Shown piece by piece: positions 51,091-60,345 of a stretch of 64,000 bases of DNA. The stretch is taken from contig CAZWKQ010000003.1 in NCBI GenBank assembly GCA_964634005.1, forward strand, positions 62,001 through 126,000, in the 5' to 3' direction. This DNA is from CAZWKQ01 sp964634005. GTDB taxonomy: Bacteria > Bacteroidota > Bacteroidia > Bacteroidales > JACABE01. A program made the position numbers and the translations under genes. Position 1 is the first letter of the stretch; every line of letters starts with the position of its first letter. The notes beneath the pieces are model-generated. The model ran no database searches. It saw nothing but the letters and a program-made list of their open reading frames with translations, and had not been told where the DNA came from.

Positions 51091-51124
51091 CTAATTATTG
51101 ATATTTGAATTAGAAAATAAGAAT

Positions 51125-51742
51125 ATGGAAAGTTTATTCAATTTATTTGTAAGGTCAATATTTATCGACAATATGGTATTTGCATATTTCCTGGGAATGT
51201 GTTCATACCTTGCAGTATCAAAAACTGTAAAGACTTCGATGGGTCTCGGAATAGCAGTTATTTTTGTATTGTTGATAACAGTTCCCGTTAACTGGTTGCT
51301 CGATACTTATGTTTTGAAAGCGGGGGCTTTAAAATGGCTGAATCCAAAATATGCAAATGTAGATTTAAGTTACCTGAGTTTTATAATATTTATTGCTGTT
51401 ATAGCAGCTATTGTTCAACTTGTAGAAATGCTGGTAGAAAAATTCTCACCTTCATTATACAATGCATTAGGAATTTTTCTTCCGTTAATTGCTGTTAATT
51501 GTGCCATTCTGGGAGCTTCATTGTTTATGCAGGAAAGAGAATATCATACAGTAGGCGAAGCTGCTGTTTATGCTGCCGGCTCAGGTATTGGCTGGTGGTT
51601 AGCAATAATATCTTTAGCTGCCATTCGCGAAAAAATTAAATACTCTCATATCCCTGAACCTTTAAAGGGATTGGGTATTACTTTTATCCTTACGGGATTA
51701 ATGGCTATTGCCTTTATGAGTTTTATGGGAATTAAGATTTAA
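51125..51742 (+). CDS. nqrE: Na+-translocating NADH:quinone reductase subunit E
   Basis: 205 residues from the ATG at 51125, which starts the conserved MESLFNLFVRSIFIDNMVFA. An in-frame TTG at 51098 is not needed. Six membrane helices are arranged as an inverted relative of NqrD. Cluster cysteines lie in FLGMCSYLAVSKTVKTSMG and LIAVNCAILGASLFMQERE. The ending SHIPEPLKGLGITFILTGLM is standard. With NqrD it binds the intramembrane 2Fe-2S centre. Confidence 0.97.
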   Translation: MESLFNLFVRSIFIDNMVFAYFLGMCSYLAVSKTVKTSMGLGIAVIFVLLITVPVNWLLDTYVLKAGALKWLNPKYANVDLSYLSFIIFIAVIAAIVQLVEMLVEKFSPSLYNALGIFLPLIAVNCAILGASLFMQEREYHTVGEAAVYAAGSGIGWWLAIISLAAIREKIKYSHIPEPLKGLGITFILTGLMAIAFMSFMGIKI

Positions 51743-51765
51743 TAAAATAAAAAAACAAACTTAAA

Positions 51766-53013
51766 ATGGGAATCGGACTAATTATAACACTAAGTGTATT
51801 GATATTTTTGGTTATTGTTGTATTATTGGTTAGCCTGTTATTGTATGCAAAGGCCAAACTGGTACCATCGGGTCCTGTAAAAATAACAATAAACGACGAA
51901 AAAGTTATTGAGGTTCAAGGTGGCTCTCCACTATTACAAACATTAGCAAATCAGAAAATTTTTCTTCCTTCGGCTTGTGGAGGTGGAGGCACATGTGCCA
52001 TGTGCAAATGTCAGGTAATTAAAGGCGGGGGCTCTATTTTACCTACCGAAACCGGCTATTTTACAAGAAAAGAACAGCTTGACCACTGGAGACTCGGTTG
52101 CCAGGTAAAAGTTAGAGAAGACATGGAGATAAGAATACCTGAAGAAGTTTTTGGTATAAAAAAATGGGAATGCGAAGTTATCTCCAACCGAAACGTTGCA
52201 ACGTTTATTAAAGAGTTTGTCGTACGTTTACCCGAAGGCGAACAACTTAATTTTAAATCAGGCGGTTACATACAGATAGATGTTCCCCCGTGTGAAGTTG
52301 ATTTTAAGAAAGATATTTTTGTTGAAGAAGAATATAGAGAGGACTGGGATAAATATAAAATGTGGGATTTAAAAATGAAGAATAATGAGCCTATTTTCAG
52401 AGCTTATTCTATGGCAAACCATCCCGCAGAAGGAAACCGCATTATGTTGAACATACGTATTGCCACTCCGCCTTGGGACAGTAAAACCAACTCTTTTATG
52501 AAAGTAAATCCCGGAATTTGTTCTTCATACATTTTTTCACGTAAACCGGGAGATAAAGTTACGATATCAGGTCCTTACGGAGAATTTTTTATTAAACCTA
52601 CCGAAAGAGAAATGATGTTTATAGGAGGTGGTGCCGGTATGGCTCCTATGCGTTCTCACATATTTGACTTATTCCTTACTAAACACACTAAAAGAAAAGC
52701 TACTTTCTGGTATGGAGGTCGTTCGTTACGCGAATTATTCTATGTAGAAGAATTCGAAAAAATTGAAAGGGAAAATCCAAACTTTAAATTCAATATAGCT
52801 CTTTCAGAACCATTGCCTGAAGACAATTGGAAAGGTTATACAGGTTTTATTCATCAGGTCATATTAGATAATTATCTAAGCAAACATCCCGAACCGGAAG
52901 AAATAGAATACTATCTTTGTGGTCCTCCTATGATGAATGAAGCTGTCTTGAAAATGCTCGATGAATACGGCGTACCTCAAGATATGATTGCTTTCGACGA
53001 TTTTGGAGGTTAA
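51766..53013 (+). CDS. nqrF: Na+-translocating NADH:quinone reductase subunit F
   Basis: 415 residues. An N-terminal membrane helix (LIITLSVLIFLVIVVLLVSL) is followed by a plant-type 2Fe-2S ferredoxin domain with LPSACGGGGTCAMCKCQV and the distant fourth cysteine in HWRLGCQVKV. The FAD domain has FRAYSMANHPAEGN, and the NADH domain has GGGAGMAPMRSH and EYYLCGPPMMNEAVLKMLD. It ends in the standard FDDFGG. NqrF takes electrons from NADH. It is the last gene of the operon, and a terminator begins just after the stop. Confidence 0.97.
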   Translation: MGIGLIITLSVLIFLVIVVLLVSLLLYAKAKLVPSGPVKITINDEKVIEVQGGSPLLQTLANQKIFLPSACGGGGTCAMCKCQVIKGGGSILPTETGYFTRKEQLDHWRLGCQVKVREDMEIRIPEEVFGIKKWECEVISNRNVATFIKEFVVRLPEGEQLNFKSGGYIQIDVPPCEVDFKKDIFVEEEYREDWDKYKMWDLKMKNNEPIFRAYSMANHPAEGNRIMLNIRIATPPWDSKTNSFMKVNPGICSSYIFSRKPGDKVTISGPYGEFFIKPTEREMMFIGGGAGMAPMRSHIFDLFLTKHTKRKATFWYGGRSLRELFYVEEFEKIERENPNFKFNIALSEPLPEDNWKGYTGFIHQVILDNYLSKHPEPEEIEYYLCGPPMMNEAVLKMLDEYGVPQDMIAFDDFGG

Positions 53014-53040
53014 AAAATTGGGCTTTTAGCCCTTTTTTTT
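53012..53040 (+). terminator. Rho-independent terminator of the nqr operon
   Basis: A stem GGGC/GCCC around a 5-base loop is followed by eight T residues and preceded by an A-run. It lies directly after the nqrF stop. Confidence 0.85.
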
Positions 53041-53061
53041 ATTATATAATTCATTTTTATT

Positions 53062-53069
53062 TACTTTTG
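53062..53069 (+). promoter_or_regulatory. Bacteroidota -7 promoter element (TACTTTTG) for the TPR/MORN-transglutaminase cluster
   Basis: TACTTTTG fits TAnnTTTG and ends 21 bases before the ATG at 53091. It lies directly after the nqr terminator. Confidence 0.45.
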
Positions 53070-53090
53070 CTTGTAACAAAAAAATAAATA

Positions 53091-56000
53091 ATGAAAATCA
53101 AGCAAAGTATCTTATTAGTTTTCGCATTATTAACAGGTAACCTTTTATTAAGCCAAACCCCTAAAAATTTAAAACTAATCAACTCTGACAGTTTAATAAA
53201 AAAAGGAATACAACTTTATGATAATGAACAATATATAGAAGCTGAAAATGTTTTCAGGCTTGTTCCTAAAAACGACTCAAATTATTCTGTTGCACTTTAT
53301 GAATTATGTTTGACATTAGAAGCTCAGGAAAAGTACAACGAAGCAATTGATTTGGCAAATTTTATTCTTAAAAATGAACATTTAGTAAATAATAAAGCTC
53401 AAATTTACACTCTTTTGGGCAATACCCTTGACAATGCACAAAAACCTGATGAAGCTATAAAAGTTTACAAAACAGCACTAAAAGAATTCCCATATAACTC
53501 GCAGTTGTATTATAATATGGGAGTTACATACTTAAAAAATGATGATTTGGACGATGCTGAAAAAGCATTTTTCGAATCAGTCCGAATTAACCCGTTTCAC
53601 CAGACGAGTCATTATATTCTTGGGCTGCTGAACCTTAAAAGAGGCAAGCTTGTGCCTTGTGTATTGTCTTTAAATATGTGTGTTCTTTTAAACCCATCAA
53701 GTAAAGTTGGATTTGCTGCTTTACAAAACCTCGAAAAACTTTTTAATAAAGAATTGGAAGAAGAAATCGACAGAGAAGCATTTGTTTTTCCCGCGCAATT
53801 TAATAATAAGTGTTTCGATGAAATAGAACCTTTAATTACATCAAATTTTGCCGTAAACAAAAAATACAAAGTAAAATCTAAAATACAGAATATTGTTATA
53901 AAACAAGATTATTTAATTTTCAGCAAATTAACATTAAAAAACAATCCAACTGATTTATACAATATTTATTACTTGCCTTTTTATATGAAGATTATGGAAC
54001 TCAATATGTTTGAAGAATTTAGTTATTATCTGTTTTCAAATACAGAAAACGAATTCTTTAAAAAACTAACTCAAAAGAAAAGTTCTGATATTGATAAGTT
54101 TAAAAAATGGGCTGCAAATTATATACTCGAAAAAAGGAATTCGGATATAATGTCTCTTGGCAACAATAATATCGGTTATATTTACTCTAATGACGATTTG
54201 TTGATGTCATTTGGCGAATTTTCCGATTCAAAAAAAACGGTTAAAACCGGTACATGGACATATCTGACAGGTTCAGGAAATATTTTAAGTACCGGAAATT
54301 TTGTCAATAATAAGAAACAAGGCAATTGGAAGGAATACCACTACAACTCAAACCTAAACGAAAATCTGAACTATAATGATGATAATTTAGATGGGTACAA
54401 TGAAAAATTTTATCCAAACGGAGAATACAATATTAAAGCATATTTCAAAAATGGGAAATTGCACGGCGAATGGATTAAATACAATACTTCGGGTGTAATT
54501 TCCGAAAAGACAAATTATAGAGAAGGGAAAACCGAAGGTATATATTATGATTATTTCCCACAAGGTCAATTAAATGCCGAAACTGAGTATTCATCAGATA
54601 AAAAAAATGGATTTTTCAAAAGATACTACGAGGATGGCAGTATTGATTTAATTGCAAGTTTTACAAACGACCAAGCAAACGGAAAATACACTGAGTATTA
54701 TGTTAATGGGAACTTATTTTCCGAAGGGGAGTACAAAAACGGTAGTCAGATTGGTTTATGGAAAGAATATCATTACAATAAACAGCTTAAGTCTGAAGGT
54801 AACTACGACAATAAAGGAAAGAAAATAGGCAGATGGGCAACTTACTATCCCGATGGAACATTAGAACAAGAAGAATTTTATTCCGAAAACGGAAAACAAA
54901 ATGGAACAGCAAGTTATTACTCTCCTAAAGGCGAACTAATGTTTACTTATACTTTTAAAAACGAAGTACTTACCGAGGTGACATGCTTTGATAAAAATAA
55001 AAAAGAATTAGGTAAGTTTTTAGAAAAAAAAGGAATAATTGACTTAAAATTATATTCCCCCGTAGGTATTGTAACAAGTGAAGGTAGGCTTAAAGACGGG
55101 AAAAAAGAGGGAAAATGGAGATTTTACAGCACTACAGGCATACTTATATCTGAAGAAAACTATAAAAATGGTCTTTATGAAGGAGCCGTAATAAATTATT
55201 TCAGCAACGGAAACATAAGTTCATATTGCCAATACAAAAAAGGCGAAAAGAACGGATTATTCCAATCTTACTACAAAAACGGCAATTTAAAACAAGAAGG
55301 ATATTATTTAAAAAATACGGCAAACGGATATTGGTATAATTATTTTATCAATGGAAACATTAGCGAAATAAACTTTTATAAAAATGATAATTTAGATGGC
55401 TATCAGGAAGAATACGATTATTTCGGCAGGAAAAAGAATGAAGCTTTTTACAACGATGGAATACTTTCAATAACTCAATTTTTCGATACTATTGGCAATA
55501 TCTATTATATCGATTCAATAAAAAACGGCAAAGGAATTTCACTTACTAAAGATAATAACGGAAATATTTTATTTAAGGCCAATGTACTATCAGGCCTTTG
55601 GAAAGATACAGTTAAACTATTCAATTATACAGGTGATATAACTTACGAAGGCTTATATGTTAATGGTCGTAAACACGGACTTCATAAATGGTACGATGAT
55701 TTAGGCAAAATAAAAGCTGAAGTAAATTATAGATTTGGAATTGAAGATGGTGCATCAAAAAGTTACGACTTTAATCAAAAACTATATACTAAGGAAATAT
55801 ACACAAATGGAAGAAAAGAAAAATTGTACTATTACTATCCATCTGAAAAAATTGAAATAGAATCGGATTACTACAACGGGAAAAGAAATGGTTATACAAA
55901 ATATTTTGCACCCGACGGGCAATTTGTATTTCAAATTTTATACAATGATGATTATCCTGTCTCTTATAGTTATAAAAGTAAAGACGGTAAATTGGTAAAT

Positions 56001-56405
56001 GAAATCCCCATTGGAAAGGAGCAAACTAAGCTTGTCGCTTATTTTACAAATGGGAATAAAGCAGCAGAAATAGAATTCAAAAACAGTGAAAGAAACGGTA
56101 AAACCATTTATTACTACCCTTCAGGTATTAAAAAAGAAGAAGTTAATTACATTGACGATGAAACGGATGGAATATACAGAGCATGGAGTACTTCTGGAAA
56201 ATTAATTGAAGAATCCGAATATTCAAATGGTTATCTAAATGGTTACAGCAAATATTATTATGAAAATGGGAAGTTGAATTTTGAAGAAAATTTTGTAAAC
56301 GGAATTCCTCACGGAACATCAAAATACTATGATAAAAGCGGTAAGCTGACAAGCTTGCTGAAATTTTACTTAGGAACTCTTATTTCAAAAGAAGTTAACA
56401 AATAA
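53091..56405 (+). CDS. exported TPR + MORN-variant repeat protein, large
   Basis: 1104 residues. A signal peptide (residues 1-22 or so, ending NLLLSQ) is followed by TPR units from about 30 to 210 (KKGIQLYDNEQYIEAENVF, AIKVYKTALKEFPYNSQLYY, NMGVTYLKNDDLDDAEKAF). A helical linker (about 220-360) follows. From about residue 375 to the end run roughly 25-30 MORN_2/YwqK-type repeats: GTWTYLTGSGNILSTGNF, KQGNWKEYHYNSNLNENLNY, GYSKYYYENGKLNFEENFVN and so on. The arrangement equals an N-terminal protein-binding block plus a long beta-ladder. It is the head of a cluster with two DUF3857/transglutaminase proteins (9-base gap to the next start) and is related to the 505-residue MORN protein at 2368. 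The function is unknown. Confidence 0.85.
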   Translation: MKIKQSILLVFALLTGNLLLSQTPKNLKLINSDSLIKKGIQLYDNEQYIEAENVFRLVPKNDSNYSVALYELCLTLEAQEKYNEAIDLANFILKNEHLVNNKAQIYTLLGNTLDNAQKPDEAIKVYKTALKEFPYNSQLYYNMGVTYLKNDDLDDAEKAFFESVRINPFHQTSHYILGLLNLKRGKLVPCVLSLNMCVLLNPSSKVGFAALQNLEKLFNKELEEEIDREAFVFPAQFNNKCFDEIEPLITSNFAVNKKYKVKSKIQNIVIKQDYLIFSKLTLKNNPTDLYNIYYLPFYMKIMELNMFEEFSYYLFSNTENEFFKKLTQKKSSDIDKFKKWAANYILEKRNSDIMSLGNNNIGYIYSNDDLLMSFGEFSDSKKTVKTGTWTYLTGSGNILSTGNFVNNKKQGNWKEYHYNSNLNENLNYNDDNLDGYNEKFYPNGEYNIKAYFKNGKLHGEWIKYNTSGVISEKTNYREGKTEGIYYDYFPQGQLNAETEYSSDKKNGFFKRYYEDGSIDLIASFTNDQANGKYTEYYVNGNLFSEGEYKNGSQIGLWKEYHYNKQLKSEGNYDNKGKKIGRWATYYPDGTLEQEEFYSENGKQNGTASYYSPKGELMFTYTFKNEVLTEVTCFDKNKKELGKFLEKKGIIDLKLYSPVGIVTSEGRLKDGKKEGKWRFYSTTGILISEENYKNGLYEGAVINYFSNGNISSYCQYKKGEKNGLFQSYYKNGNLKQEGYYLKNTANGYWYNYFINGNISEINFYKNDNLDGYQEEYDYFGRKKNEAFYNDGILSITQFFDTIGNIYYIDSIKNGKGISLTKDNNGNILFKANVLSGLWKDTVKLFNYTGDITYEGLYVNGRKHGLHKWYDDLGKIKAEVNYRFGIEDGASKSYDFNQKLYTKEIYTNGRKEKLYYYYPSEKIEIESDYYNGKRNGYTKYFAPDGQFVFQILYNDDYPVSYSYKSKDGKLVNEIPIGKEQTKLVAYFTNGNKAAEIEFKNSERNGKTIYYYPSGIKKEEVNYIDDETDGIYRAWSTSGKLIEESEYSNGYLNGYSKYYYENGKLNFEENFVNGIPHGTSKYYDKSGKLTSLLKFYLGTLISKEVNK

Positions 56406-56413
56406 TTACTAAG

Positions 56414-58360
56414 TTGAAATACATAGCTCTGATTAATATTTTTTTGGTTTTAACACTAAAATCTATTATTGCTCAAAATTTGCCCGAATTTGATTACTAT
56501 TCTCAAAAATATCCTGATGAAGAAGCTGTAACTGTATCATTACATATTGATATAGATATTAGAATAGAAAACAATAAGCCCAAAATAATTTCAACTTACA
56601 GAGAAGAATCAATGTTATTAACAAAAAGAACTTCATTACTTTCGCAAGACTTTGTTAATTACTCTGATTTGGTGAAACTTGTTGATGCCGAGGCTTATAG
56701 TTTAATACCCGAAAATAAAAAGTTTAAAAAACTCAAAGTAATCGAAACTGAAGACTATATTGACAGAGATCATGGAATTTTTTACGATGATTCAAGGACA
56801 AGAAAGTTTATTTATCGGGGTTTAGTAAAAGGAGCAAAAACCGTTTTAAATTATTCTGTTTCTTACGAAGAACCATGGTTATGGGGGACATATACTTTTA
56901 CTAATGGTAGTTTGCTACTGGAAAAAATGATTATTACAATAAACTATCCTGAAAGTGTTTCTCTGAAATGGAAGCTTTTTAATGACGATTCTTCAAGAAT
57001 TAAAGTCAGTGAGACAAAAAAAGGTCGAAATAATAAATTAATTTTTTCATCATCGGATTTACCAAAACTAAATATTGTCTCAAACGGGCCTCCTGCTAAG
57101 TGGTTTGTGCCATCGCTGCTCGTTGGGATATCATCATTCAAAGACAAAAAAAATAATAATGTCGAAATGATGAGTTCAAATGAAAACATGTATCAATGGT
57201 ATAATAGTATGGTTAAAAGTACCAAAAATACTATATTACCTGAAATGATCGAGCTTGTTGACAGTCTAATCTCAAACTGTAAAAATGAAGTTGAAAAAGT
57301 AGAAAGAATATATTATTGGTGTCAGGAAAATATTAGATATGTAGCTTTTGAAGATGGATACTCAGGATTTATCCCAAAAAGTTGTCAGGAAGTATTTCTT
57401 AAAAAATATGCTGATTGCAAAGGAGTATCAAATTTATTAAAAACACTGCTGGATATAGCCGATATAAAAAGCTACCTTACATGGATAGGAACATATCATT
57501 TGCCATATTTAAGATCGGAGTTTCCGGGGAAACCTATTGATAATCACATGATAGTAACCTATATCGACAACACCGGGAAATACTATTTTTTAGATGCAAC
57601 TCATGATTTTTTAAATATCAATTATCCTTCTTCATTTATACAAACTAAAGAGGCTTTAATCGGAATTAACGACTCGAGTTTTAAAATTGTAAAAATCCCT
57701 GAAGTAGATTACAAAAATAATGAAGAGGTTGATAAAGCATTTTTAAAAATTCAAAATAACACTTTGACAGGAAATGGGAAAATAATACTAACCGGATACA
57801 ACCAATTCTATATTGAAGATGAAATAAAAAACAAACCATACCAAAAAGTCAAAAGTACTTTTAAGGAACACTTCACTCGAGGAAATAATAAATTTTCGAT
57901 TGACACGGTTGTTGTAAAAAATAATACTGACAGGAATAAATATTTGGCATTTGAATATAAATTTTCTATTCCTGATTATATTTTTGTGAACGAAGATAAA
58001 ATTTTTATTAACCTCAATCTTGTTAAAAAGTCAAACTATAAACAGGTTAAATTGCAAGGCAGACAGTGTGGTTTATTTTTTGAAAACAAGGAATCTGCAA
58101 AATCAATATATGAACTTGAAATACCTGATGGGTACGAAGTCGAATTTGTTCCTGAAGAGATAAATTATGCTAACGATTTTCTCGGGTTTTCGTTAAAATA
58201 TAACATTTACGGTAAAACTATCAGGTTTGAAAAAGAAATTTTTACTGACTTTATTTTACTCCCTTTAAATAAACTTGAAATATGGAATGAAGCAATGAAA
58301 AAATTAGATATTGCTCAGAATAAATCAATAGTATTAATAAAAAAAACTAAACAACAATGA
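56414..58360 (+). CDS. DUF3857 + transglutaminase-like protein, catalytic triad intact
   Basis: 648 residues, starting at a TTG with a signal peptide (MKYIALINIFLVLTLKSIIA, about 20). The N-terminal DUF3857 beta domain (about 40-235) includes RKFIYRGLVKGAKTVLNYSV. The transglutaminase-like domain (about 280-400) has the nucleophile Cys335 in KKYADCKGVSNLLKTLLD, His378 in KPIDNHMIVTYID and Asp394 in YYFLDATHDF, a complete Cys-His-Asp triad. A C-terminal beta domain follows. Such exported papain-fold proteins are thought to act on peptides or peptidoglycan, with substrate unknown. It is 9 bases downstream of the TPR/MORN gene and overlaps the next gene by 4 bases. Confidence 0.88.
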   Translation: MKYIALINIFLVLTLKSIIAQNLPEFDYYSQKYPDEEAVTVSLHIDIDIRIENNKPKIISTYREESMLLTKRTSLLSQDFVNYSDLVKLVDAEAYSLIPENKKFKKLKVIETEDYIDRDHGIFYDDSRTRKFIYRGLVKGAKTVLNYSVSYEEPWLWGTYTFTNGSLLLEKMIITINYPESVSLKWKLFNDDSSRIKVSETKKGRNNKLIFSSSDLPKLNIVSNGPPAKWFVPSLLVGISSFKDKKNNNVEMMSSNENMYQWYNSMVKSTKNTILPEMIELVDSLISNCKNEVEKVERIYYWCQENIRYVAFEDGYSGFIPKSCQEVFLKKYADCKGVSNLLKTLLDIADIKSYLTWIGTYHLPYLRSEFPGKPIDNHMIVTYIDNTGKYYFLDATHDFLNINYPSSFIQTKEALIGINDSSFKIVKIPEVDYKNNEEVDKAFLKIQNNTLTGNGKIILTGYNQFYIEDEIKNKPYQKVKSTFKEHFTRGNNKFSIDTVVVKNNTDRNKYLAFEYKFSIPDYIFVNEDKIFINLNLVKKSNYKQVKLQGRQCGLFFENKESAKSIYELEIPDGYEVEFVPEEINYANDFLGFSLKYNIYGKTIRFEKEIFTDFILLPLNKLEIWNEAMKKLDIAQNKSIVLIKKTKQQ

Positions 58361-60327
58361 AAAAAATTATTTTTACTACAATTCTTCTTATTTTTATTTA
58401 TTCGTTAAAATCTCAGGATTTATCATTTTTGCCGTACAATTTCAAACCGATTCAAAAACTCACGCCAAAGGAAGATGAAAAATATAAACCTCTGGGTGCC
58501 GTGATATTATACGAGAATAGAATAATGAGTTGTATTTACAATAAAAACAATGTACTTATGAGTTACGATATTTTTCACAGAACTATCAAAGTATATAACC
58601 GGAAAGAAATAGATGAAAACAATCGTATTTATATCAAAAACCGAGAAAATGAAGATATTATTGACATTAAGGCAAGATTTATTTCCAAAGAAGGCAAGAT
58701 TACTGAAGTTGATAAAAGTAGCATAAAGACTGTCGATAATCTTGAATCGGATGGAAACTATAAGATATTTGCAATAGAAGGAGCCGAACCTGATGGTGTT
58801 ATTGATTATTTCTATGTTATAAAAAAGAGACCATCATTCTATGGGGGTTATTATTTGCAAACTAATTACCCGAAATTAGACTTAAATATGACCATTGTTT
58901 TACCACAAAACCTTAGAATGTTAACAAAATCATATAATGGGCTTCCTGAAATGAAAGATTCTCTTATTGAGAAAGAACAAAAGCGTGTTTATACACTTAA
59001 AAACGTTTACATTCCTGAACTTGAAGAAGAAAAATTTTCAGCTTATAAAGCTTCACTTCAAAGAATTGAATATGTTATTTGTTATAATTATGCCGTTAAT
59101 AAAACTCGTTTTTATACATTCAACGAGGCTGCACAGAAATTTTACGAAAATGTTTTTTCTATAGAAAAAGATGAAAAGAAAGCTGTAAAGAAAATACTTA
59201 ATGAAATAAAAATTCCGTCAAAACTAAGTACTGAAGAAAAAATCAGAAAAATTGAGCTTTATGTGAAAACTCATTTCAGTTATATTGAAAATAGCAGTCC
59301 GAATTTTAATAAATTAGACCAAGTTTATGAAAATAAACAAGCTAACTCTACCGGTTTTACAAGATTATTTGCAAATCTTTTCCGTGAAAGTGAAATTGAA
59401 GTTGAACCTTTGCTGACATGCAACAAAAATGATTGTGAACTTGACAAAAATTTTGATGCTTGGAATAACCTAAACGATAATCTGTTGTACTTCCCCGAAA
59501 TCAATAAATATATGATACCCGATCACTGGGCTTATCGTCTGGGACTAATTCCATCAGATTTTATTGATAATAATGGCTTATTTTTCAAACTAACTAAGGT
59601 TGGAGATGTAGAATCATTTATTCCTGAAGTGAGAAGAATTCCGGTTCAACCATACCAGGAAAATGCTGACAGCTTATTTCTTGATGTTAAACTTACTGAT
59701 GAATGCACAAATACTTATTCAAAACTGAGGAGGGTGCTTACAGGGTATACAGGTTATTCTATTCAGCCTTTTATAAAAATAATGAAGAAAGAGTCGAAAG
59801 ATGAAATCCTAAATCATTACGGAAGACTGAAACTTGAAAATGCTGTTACTAAGGATCTTCAGTTTTTCAATACAGAGCCTGAAGACTTTTATGTTAAGCC
59901 ATTCGTTATAAAATCGAGCTTCGATTATCAAGGCTTTGTTGAAAAAGCAGGTAATAATATATTAATTAAAGTTGGAGAGATGATTGGACCTCAATCGGAA
60001 CTATACGATGACAATAAACCAAGAAAAACAGAGGTCGTTAACAGATATAATCGTCACTATTACAGAAAAATACAGATAGAAATTCCAAGCGGTTATAAAG
60101 TTGCAAATTTAGAAAGTATAAATATGAACGTAAATTCCAACGATAGAAGTACTCCGACATCAGCTTTTATCTCTAAGGCTGAAGTTACAAACAACAAGCT
60201 TGTCGTCGAGATTATTGAATATTATTCGCAGCTCAGATATCCTGCCGACAAATATGAAAACTTCAGAAGAGTTGTAAATGCAGCTGCCGATTTCAATAAA
60301 AAAACTATTATGTTAACTAAAATGTAA
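58357..60327 (+). CDS. DUF3857 + degenerate transglutaminase-like protein
   Basis: 656 residues. The overlap ATGA with its neighbour makes it translationally coupled. A signal peptide (about 1-19) and a DUF3857 domain (KVYNRKEIDENNRIYIKN onward) lead to a transglutaminase fold at about 285-400 (EKIRKIELYVKTHFSYIENS, ANSTGFTRLFANLFRESEIE). At the place of the usual D-C-K the sequence has N330-S331-T332, and the expected histidine is replaced (WNNLNDNLLYFPEINKYMIP). Two of three catalytic residues are thus gone. It is probably a non-catalytic, binding partner of the active neighbour. From memory, related pairs are common in Bacteroidota. Confidence 0.85.
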   Translation: MKKIIFTTILLIFIYSLKSQDLSFLPYNFKPIQKLTPKEDEKYKPLGAVILYENRIMSCIYNKNNVLMSYDIFHRTIKVYNRKEIDENNRIYIKNRENEDIIDIKARFISKEGKITEVDKSSIKTVDNLESDGNYKIFAIEGAEPDGVIDYFYVIKKRPSFYGGYYLQTNYPKLDLNMTIVLPQNLRMLTKSYNGLPEMKDSLIEKEQKRVYTLKNVYIPELEEEKFSAYKASLQRIEYVICYNYAVNKTRFYTFNEAAQKFYENVFSIEKDEKKAVKKILNEIKIPSKLSTEEKIRKIELYVKTHFSYIENSSPNFNKLDQVYENKQANSTGFTRLFANLFRESEIEVEPLLTCNKNDCELDKNFDAWNNLNDNLLYFPEINKYMIPDHWAYRLGLIPSDFIDNNGLFFKLTKVGDVESFIPEVRRIPVQPYQENADSLFLDVKLTDECTNTYSKLRRVLTGYTGYSIQPFIKIMKKESKDEILNHYGRLKLENAVTKDLQFFNTEPEDFYVKPFVIKSSFDYQGFVEKAGNNILIKVGEMIGPQSELYDDNKPRKTEVVNRYNRHYYRKIQIEIPSGYKVANLESINMNVNSNDRSTPTSAFISKAEVTNNKLVVEIIEYYSQLRYPADKYENFRRVVNAAADFNKKTIMLTKM

Positions 60328-60345
60328 ATTCAATTATATAAAGTA

